From Acanthaster planci (lineage: Eukaryota > Echinodermata > Asteroidea > Valvatida > Acanthasteridae), in contig NW_019091437.1 of assembly GCF_001949145.1 (NCBI RefSeq), positions 737,636-750,468 on the forward strand: DNA of 12,833 nucleotides, written 5' to 3'. The notes below the pieces were generated by a model that had not been told where the DNA came from, searched no databases, and worked only from the letters and a program-made list of their open reading frames with translations. Numbering within the stretch: position 1 is the stretch's first letter; every line of letters begins with the position of its first letter. A program made the translations under genes and the position numbers. Shown here piece after piece: positions 1 through 11,500 of the stretch.

Positions 1-2578
<2,578 letters not shown>

Positions 2579-2591
2579 ATGTCGTCAGCAG
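2579..2591 (+). CDS. KIF15: KIF15 coding exon 1 (13 nt of coding sequence)
   Basis: ATG TCG TCA GCA G, followed by the donor GTAAAT (phase 1). The ATG has A at -3. An in-frame TAA lies upstream at 2525-2527 with no ATG in between. The single leftover base completes a codon with exon 2, supporting the pairing. Because the coding part is tiny, the evidence is position next to the conserved divergent neighbour plus frame continuity rather than homology. Confidence 0.75.
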
Positions 2592-5500
2592 GTAAATGAT
2601 AGTGTTCCTTCAAACCTTGTCTATTCAGTAAGCTCGTGTGATTATTTATAAATTCGCCTCTTGTTCGGTATGGTGCCTGTAAACGTGGAGGAAGGACTCA
2701 AGGAGGAAAGTCAGTCATGTCAGTGGAGCTGCGATGATTGTCATTATGTCTTCTTCGACTTCGTGCCGAGCTTGGCCGACGTTAACAACACTCATAGGTC
2801 TTATCACAAATACTGCATGGGTGATTTTACACAACTGTAGAAAGGCATTGTGGAAAGGAAAAAGGAGCAAACATTGCCCCTTTTTTCTTCCCACAATGCC
2901 TTACTACCATTGTGCAAAATCACCCATGCAGTATTTGCGATAAGGCTTATGATAGGAGGCCTATGTACATGTACATACTAGGCCTACATAGAAAACCTAC
3001 CTCAACCTGCATTTTAACTTAAGCCAATGCCACGCACCATTGCAGTGAAGGCCTTCATGTAGTGTACGTACGTAGCTAGCTCAGTCAGAACAGTGGTACC
3101 AGTGGCGAGTTACCACCTACATGTACGTGACTACGATCTGATGATGATGGCCAGGCACTGTGGCAGTTGCCTTGGCTGTTGCATTTGCATACAGTTCTGC
3201 TGGATTTAGGTCGTCATTTTTTGAGGTGTTCATTACCTTTAGCACCCTGTTCCTATATAATACGCAACAAAGTCTAATTTCTTAAAACATCTTACCTGGC
3301 ATCCCTGGACACGTTGGTGGTGATGTCCTCTTTCCTAGGCCTATCCGAAAGAAAAAGGGCAGGGCTTTGGTTTTTGAGGGAATTTTATGGTAAAACAGCA
3401 GCATAAATCACACGACACAAAGAGCTGTGAACGAAGACGAATTAGTGAATGTAGTCTTGTGCCTTGACCTGGATGAAGTTTTTGTGAAATTTAGTATATC
3501 CATAATGGCTAGGTACATGTAGGGTAACCCGACGTGAAACAAATGGCTTAATGCTGTCGTCTTTCTCCAAACTCGGGTGAGAAAATTCTGGTTTTCTTGC
3601 TTATATATTATCAAAATTCACCTAGCCTAGCACTACTAGGATTAAGAACTGGATCTTCAATGTCGGAAAGTCAGTTTGAAAAAATGGGCTCTTTTCCTTT
3701 ATTGTAGGAATAGGCCGTTAAAGGTAATGAACACTATTTTTGGAGTTATCTTGAAGAGGATGTCATATTCGTAAGAAATATTTAGATATACATGTATATA
3801 AATATGGATTCCATTGGACTCTGCAAAGCAAAGAAAAAATTGCTTTTAAGTGGGGATGTTTTGAGATGTTTTTGTCCACGTATAGGTATTTGCAGAGCAA
3901 ACTGTGATTATTTTGTACACAAAAATGAGTGTGGATTTTAAATGAAAACCTCAAAAAACATACGTCTGTAAAATTGTTCTTATTTGTGCCTTATTTCAAT
4001 GAATCAAATGCTGGCTTCACTTCAAATTTCAAAAATTTTGAAATTGGAAATTAAATAGGCCTAGAGGAGCTACATTGTGCAAAAAAGACAAATTCGAATC
4101 ACAGTTTCGTGTACGTGTATGAAATTCTCCTAAGATTGAAATTATATTTTTAAAATTTTATTTGGTATGTCCAAAATAAAGATAATGTAGCATGTGTAGG
4201 CCTTGTTTGTATTGTAACATTTGACATGTTCTAGAATACATGTAGTTACTCAGGGTTAGAATAGCCTGTAATACAGTTTTTCATTGACATTGTCACTGGT
4301 TTATGTCACTGTCATTCATGGTCCATTCCAGTACTTGCAGACATGTCTCCGGACTCAAGATTACCAATAGAAATTTTGGCCTTCTTGTACATGTAATGCC
4401 TCTGGTGATTTTTTTTCATGTTTGTGAGAATTGTCTCTCTTATTAATGCCCTTTATTAAATCAAGCATAATCAAAAAAGGCTGTCCAAGATTTTTGTAAA
4501 CAATGCAACGTGTGTGTACACATAGTTCTGGGTAAATAGTCGTTCCCATTAAAAAGCTTTGCTCTGTTTCTGCTGGGTTTTATTTTTGTCATTGGAGAGA
4601 AAATTGATTCTACCTTTCAATCCCTTCTTTTATGCATTTTAGACCTTCACCCGAAAGACAACTCAACTGGCGGGTAAGATTGATTTAAATGTACTCCAGT
4701 TATAATTTGTTGCCAGGGTCTTTCGGTAAATACACAGGCAATATGAAGTATTAAATTCAACAGCAGCCTTTGGAAGTGCTTCATGAGACAAACACATGGT
4801 CCTCAGGCGTCACTACTGTTTGCATTATGTGTGAGCTAATGTATGCATGCTCAAACTGAGGCAGTGGAGGGGTCATGTGGGACTAGACAAGTACACTGTA
4901 CATGTACATGTATGTACCCACCACCTGACCACCAAGTGTTTAAAGAGTCTCTTATTTGTGTACCTGTGGTTTCTCATCTTAACTAGTAAAAACAATCTAT
5001 TATTACTGAAGGAAAAGATGTCATATTGCTTATGAATGCTTGGTAAATAAAAATAAAAAGAACTAATACTTGACTTCACTTTAAAACAACACTCTCAGTT
5101 GTAAGCATCTACATTGTACATTGTAACTTCGTGACTATATAGTCACTTGCTGTGAAAACCAAACTTGACAGAAGGTGGCAAATTAGGGACCTGGTGAGTA
5201 TACGACCACAGGTGTCAGATTGTCAGTGGATTTTTTGCATGTGCTATTTCATTACACAAAATTTGATTACTGGAAAATTTTTCCAAAGTCATCATTGCGT
5301 CCCTCTTTTACACTTCCATCAGTGATGGAGACTCCATCAGGGTCTACCTCCGGGTTCGTCCTCCCGACCAGGACAATGGCATCGACTCAGGCCAGATACT
5401 GACTGTCCAGCCTCCGGACATGGTCATCCTGCCTTGCAAGCCAGAGCCTAAGGTCTTCACCTTTGATCACGTGGCTGATATCCACACCACACAGGTAGGC

Positions 5501-8500
5501 CCTTTACCGCCAAACATTCACAACAGACAAAAAACATTTCCAATTTTTAAATGGTTACTTTCTCTCAATTTTATGGAATTTGGTGATGCCAATAGGGCTA
5601 AAAGATTATTATAGCCTATGCCCTGCATGTACCTTTGAATATCTTCTTGCCTAAACATGTCTGGGACCTTTCATTCTTTAGATACTTTATGAATAGCTCC
5701 AACATCTGCTCATCACATAAAGTTTAAGTACAGTTAGTAGAGACTAATCTCAGAAAGCCTCGCAAAACAAACATAGTTTAATATCACAGGAAAATCAGTG
5801 CTACAATTTGGCTGGAACGAGAGAATGCTAGAACCAATTCAGCGTCTTTGGAGATGTTTGCTGCTCTGTTTTTATCACTTGTGATAGTGGATCAGTTTTT
5901 TTCGCTTTCCCAGAGATCAAGGTGTCACAATGTCACACTTCTTTGAGAAATGAACAGTGGGCCCGTTAATTCAAACTAAAGACTGTATGTTAGCAAGGTT
6001 GGAAAGGTTCAATGGACCAGCGGACTGAGGCCAGTGCAGAATTTTTAATGTTGGTCTTGCAGCATCCATACCAGTACAAACGAGCAGTAACTTTTCATTC
6101 ATCATATTTATCTTCGGATTATTTCAAAATTTTTGTAAAAAGATATTTTGGTGCGCTTTATTTTCTTGGAGATAAAGGTGCATACATGTACAATGTGTAT
6201 CACACACATGGAGTGCTCCGAAAATGCCAAAATTGTAATGCAAGTTAAATGCAGGGCACAACTCAAATGAGTCGGGCAATCTCTCAGTATCAAAGAATAA
6301 CCATGAACATGATACTCAGAAGACAAGAACAGTAAGTGCCTATTCTCCTTGGGCTATATCTGAATACATGTACCCAGCCAAGATAAAGAGAGAGTGAAGA
6401 ATCTTTTTTTTTTAGGAAGCAGTATTTGCTGCTGTTGGCAGGAAGACAATCGAGAGCTGCGTGGCAGGGTACAATTCCACTATATTTGCCTAGTAAGTGC
6501 TTGAATTCATCCTAAAGTAGAATTAGTTTACAAATCTGTCTCGTTCTCTGTATAACAGATTACTTTTTACAGTTGCTTCCGGTACATACACTAAGCATAC
6601 ATGTACATTGTACATATGCATGTAACAATAGTTTGGAAGCTGACTGTGTGGTATAATGTGAATACCAGCTGCAGCTGGGGCCAATTTCATAGAGCTGCTT
6701 AAGCACAAAATTTGCTTAAGCGCAAAAAACATTGCTTGATAAATCAGTTAACCAGCCAAAATTCCATGTGATGTATATTGTTTGGGGATTGTATTTAGCT
6801 GTTGTTTGGTTAGCATGACATTCAGATAGAGTTTCAACTGGTAACCTTTGTTTATTAAGCAAAGTTTTTTCCTGCTTAAACAAATTTGTGCTTAAGCAGC
6901 TATATGAAATTGGCCCCTGGGTTACTTGAAATTTATACATGTGTACAACAAACAAGTCGACAAGTTTGGGTTCTGGACATGGGGAATTCAGTGTATAACT
7001 CAATGAATCCTGGGAATTCTGTGTTTATGATGCATTGCTCATGGTGACTGCATACATGTAGATATACGCTGTATTACAATCAAGAAATAAAACTTTGCAC
7101 CCAAGACACTGATTAAAACCCAAAGACATTCTTGATTGGGAGGTCAGTTCCTTTTGTGGGCAGGTCTTTCCACTGTTACGAGTGGTTGATGATTACCTAG
7201 ACTTTACAGTAAAGAACTACAGGTTCGTATAATTACCATGCGTTTGAATTACCAGTTTTCTTTAGCAGAAGTGTACATGCTACAGATTTTTAAAATCTCA
7301 TCCTTTAATTTGTTTTTCTTTTCATTTCCAGCGGACAAACTGGATCAGGCAAGACATTCACAATGATGGGTAAGTTGAACCGTTGAGGATAACAAATTTT
7401 TGTATGACACAAATTGAAAGTGACCTCTCTCCAGGGGAAAAACTCCAACCAACTAGCAAATGAAAATATAATCAGAGATGGAGATTTGCTTTGAATCTGT
7501 CACATAATATGAAGTATCACTTTCTGTCAGTTGCACCGGTAAAATGCACATTTTATACCCAGAATCTTATTGCTAAAAAAACACTACAGTTTAATTTATC
7601 TCAATCAAGAGAAATTTCAGATCTGATGCTCAACAATTTTTCTTTTGTTTTTTTGCATAGGACCTGATGAGGCTGATAATTTCCACCATGAACTGCGAGG
7701 TGTCATCCCAAGAAGCTTTGAATACCTGTTCAGTCTTGTTAACAGGGAACGTGAAAAGGTAGCCTCCAAATGCTTTACAAGGCATCAAAACTGTGGAAAA
7801 GTCCAAAGCTAACTTGAAGAAATCATTATAGAGCATAAGTCTCCTTTCCCTTTCAAGCAAGATGAGAATATTGAATAGGAAGAAATCCTCAGGCTGAAAA
7901 CGGAGGTGTTAAGTTTTCCATTTATTTGCTTATTTTACATTGAAAGGATGCTCAAGATAATGAAACAGTCAAGACTCGTGCTGGCCTTGAGTCTTGGCCC
8001 GAGCCCCTCAAAAGTCGAAAACTGAGCTCAAGGCCATCAAACAATGTAGTCCTACAGGTCTGTTGTGTACTTGTACATGAAAAAGCTGTGTGTTTGCCTG
8101 CCTTCAATCCTGTAAAACCCTCCCAAATGCCAAGTGAACTATGAAATATGTGGGAGAACTTAGCGTTGTGGTCTGTGAGGGTGATGGATGACATGAATGC
8201 CATACTGTGCATCTATTGCAAAACTGATAGTAAATGTTGCAATTCGATTTTTTTTAGGTACTTCCATATTTATCTCTCTAGAGGTGAAATTGATTTAAAT
8301 GTCATGACCTATTTTTTTCAGCTGTTCTAGCTGGTAGTTCCCAAATGAGCTTGGTTTGACATTTACTGATGTAAGGAGATAAGGAGACTCTGACAAGCTT
8401 GCAGGAACCCCCCCCAACAAAAACTTAATATCCTTCAATTACATGAAGACCAGCCTCCCTTCTAACACTACAAACAGAACAGGATGGAATATTACTAGCA

Positions 8501-11500
8501 ATACTGTAAACAATCTGTCTGCTTATCACAGCAAGGAGAGCGATTCGAGTTCATGTGTCGCGTGTCATTCTTGGAGATCTACAACGAGCAGGTGTATGAC
8601 CTGTTGGACTCTGCCTCCATGGGCCTACAGCTGAGGGAAAACTTCAAGCGTGGCGTCTTTGTTGATGGTCTCATTGAGCAGGAGGTTAACAATCCCAGTG
8701 ATGCATACAAGGTATGCTATCCTCATATGTGGCAACAATATACAGGTGGCAAGTTCATGAAATAATTGTAACAACAAGTATAAATGGCTATTTTTCAATA
8801 ACAAAGGTTAAGAGGGATTGAAGGAAAAAAGGCAGTCTTATGTCCACCGACTGCAGTAATTGATAGCTGATATTAGACACCTTGTCCCCTCCAAAGGTGT
8901 TGTCAACTGGCTGGCTGAACCGGAGAGTTGCTTCTACATCCATGAACAGGGAAAGCAGTCGCAGCCATGCTGTCTTCACATTCACCATACAGACCAAGGT
9001 AATTCTTGTACGTGTACAACATGCGCCCAGCCTTCGAGTTCAAATCAGATATCATTTAAGGTAACTTGAATGCAGTGTTTGATGTTCATTGGGCTAAACT
9101 TGGCCTGGCAAGCATGGTAGCTTAAAATTTGAGATATCTGCATCAGTTAGTAGAAATTCACAGGTTTGGGTCACCCATTGTAATCTCTAGAATGAATTGA
9201 ACTCATCTTGCTAGTCAGCAACACTGTGCCTTTGAGTGACTTTTCGCTACTGTGGAAATATTATATTTACCTGTAAGGGCTCTAATCATTGTTGAAAAGC
9301 TTGCATTTCCAACACCACCTTGCAAATGTGTGTGCCAGTAAATTGTCTTTGTTGTCTGAATAGTTTGAGATTTAGATCAGTGAAGAAGTTTGGGATCCCG
9401 TGCAGCGTGCCAACTGGACGAGCTTTTGTTCTGAGAAAACAAACTTCATAAAGTACATACAACTTTTCTAGAGTAAATATAGGAAGCCTCTTAATGCAAA
9501 AGGAATTAAGTACGTCACCATATACGTGTCACAGTACTTCCTTTTTGCCATGAAATCACGCTCTCTGCCATGTAAACTCAATGGTAGAAACTCCTGACCT
9601 TGTAAAAAAATCCTCCAAAATAAAACACTTAAAAATGAACAGCAGGTGTGGTTGTTTCAGGAATAATGTCTGGCTCATAGACCTGGCTTAAAAATGTCTA
9701 AGTGATTGAACCTGATGCCCTATTGTATTGTAAAATGTCGATTTTTCAAATATTTCGCCTCTCACAACTCAGGAGAAGAAAGCTGGTGTGTCCAACATCC
9801 GTGTGTCGCAGCTGAACTTGGTCGACCTGGCAGGCAGCGAGCGGCAGAAGGACACCAAGACGACGGGAATCCGGCTGAAGGAGGCGGGCAGCATCAACAA
9901 GTCCCTCCTGACCCTCGGCCATGTCATCACTGCCCTGGTGGACATCGGTCACGGCAAGACCCGCCACGTGCCTTACAGAGACTCCAAACTCAGCTTCTTG
10001 CTGCGGGTGAGTGCCAGTGTGACCCTGCAGCTGTCAGACTGCACAGAGTGCTGCTGTTTCCCATCTGTAGCATGAAGTTTTAGGAATCCTTGAAACTGGT
10101 TTTGGTGCGGGATGTGTACTAGCATGTAGTTTGGACATAGACACTTTAATGCGCAATTATAGCGTGTTGGATAAAACACATCATACGCTACAGTTTTGCA
10201 GATATTAAGTCGGCACTTGGTCACTGAATTATTCCAAGCAGATGTCTTTTTGGCAGTGGCACCAGAGTCCCCCACAAACTCATTGCACGTCATTAATCAA
10301 TTATACAGATACCGTTTGGCAAAATTTTTGTACACATCTAATTGATTGAAGAGGCTTTTGTGTGCACTACCTGCACGTGAGAACGGTACCCCTGCAGTAA
10401 TGACTTCAGTTCTGGTCCCTAGATTTACTGATGCAGTGGATGCTGTTTGTACATTGTGCTTGACAAAGGAACATGTGAAATTGATTTAAGCTTCACCACC
10501 AACTAAATGAAAACTATTATGCTTAGCCCATGTCTTATGTGACGAAGCAGGCTCCTAAGACTTTCTCAAGATTTTTTTAAAAAGGAGAAACCTCACTTTT
10601 CACTCCAGTGTGTAAGAATATCTTCTGCTCGGGTCTGTTTTTGCTTTTCAGGACTCTTTGGGTGGAAATGCCAAGACGTACATCATAGCAAATGTGCACC
10701 CAGGAGCAAAGTAAGTATGGAGAAACAATGATGATTCCCTCTCTTAATTCCTTCGTTGTTTTCTGAAGTACACTCCGTTTCTGGCTTTCTTGTATGTTTG
10801 GTGTATAGACTAATAGAAGCAGAGCTTGGATTCTCAATTCAAGCAACCTTTGCCTTTTTTTCATTCTCCAGGTGTTTCGGTGAAACACTTTCAACTTTAA
10901 ATTTTGCCCGGAGAGCTAAGATGATTAAGAACAAGGTATTATCACATGTACATTCATTGCATCTATTAGTAATTCTTTTTCTAGTAAAATTAACCCTAAC
11001 TCTCCCAGATCCTACGAAATAAGTGGAAAGTTTCTTAAGGATTGTGAAGGATTAATGAAGGTAGAGCCTAGCCACTCTTTGGCTTACATGGGACTTGATG
11101 TCCTTGACAGGTAAAAGGCAACATATCCCATTGGTTTCCTAACCAGTGGAGGATTTTAAAGGATTCATGATGGTTTTCAGCAGAAATGTGCAGGGAGTGT
11201 CAGAATGTGACTGGATTCCCCGAAATGCATCTTAAAACCATTTTTTAAAAAGTAATTTTATTTTAGCCTGCCTTAGTAAAGGAAGACAGAGCTCTTCAGT
11301 TAAATGATGCTCCACTCAGTTTTCCCACCTCGTGAAAATGGACGTTATGTGGGTAAAAAATATTGAGGCTCTTCATATTGATTTTCACTCTGCAAAAAAT
11401 CTTTCAAAGGCCTTAAACTCGAATGTTGCTCAGGTGACCTGTGACTCACTTTGTTAGATCGGGTCATGCGTAATTTCAGGCAAGTCTTGATCAACAGCAA

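Larger units (their letters stand above)
2592..4642 (+). other. KIF15 intron 1 (2051 nt)
   Basis: This is the longest complete intron in the window. It contains the 163-nt fold-back at 2791-2953, a 16-nt inverted pair at 3226-3241 and 3719-3734, an AT-rich palindrome at 4025-4045, and several TACATGTA words. The short open frames on either strand match nothing I recognise. As a first intron it may carry regulatory sites, but none can be named. Confidence 0.8.

Noticed and set aside
5131-5146. Perfect 16-nt palindrome GTGACTATATAGTCAC as a regulatory site.
   Set aside because: The palindrome is real, but it is a single copy inside an intron and matches no binding site I can name.
9706-10083. 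A 125-codon open frame overlapping the switch II exon, and a 73-codon frame on the opposite strand.
   Set aside because: Both are out-of-phase readings of the GC-rich KIF15 exon 9. The true frame gives an unmistakable kinesin sequence with good splice sites.
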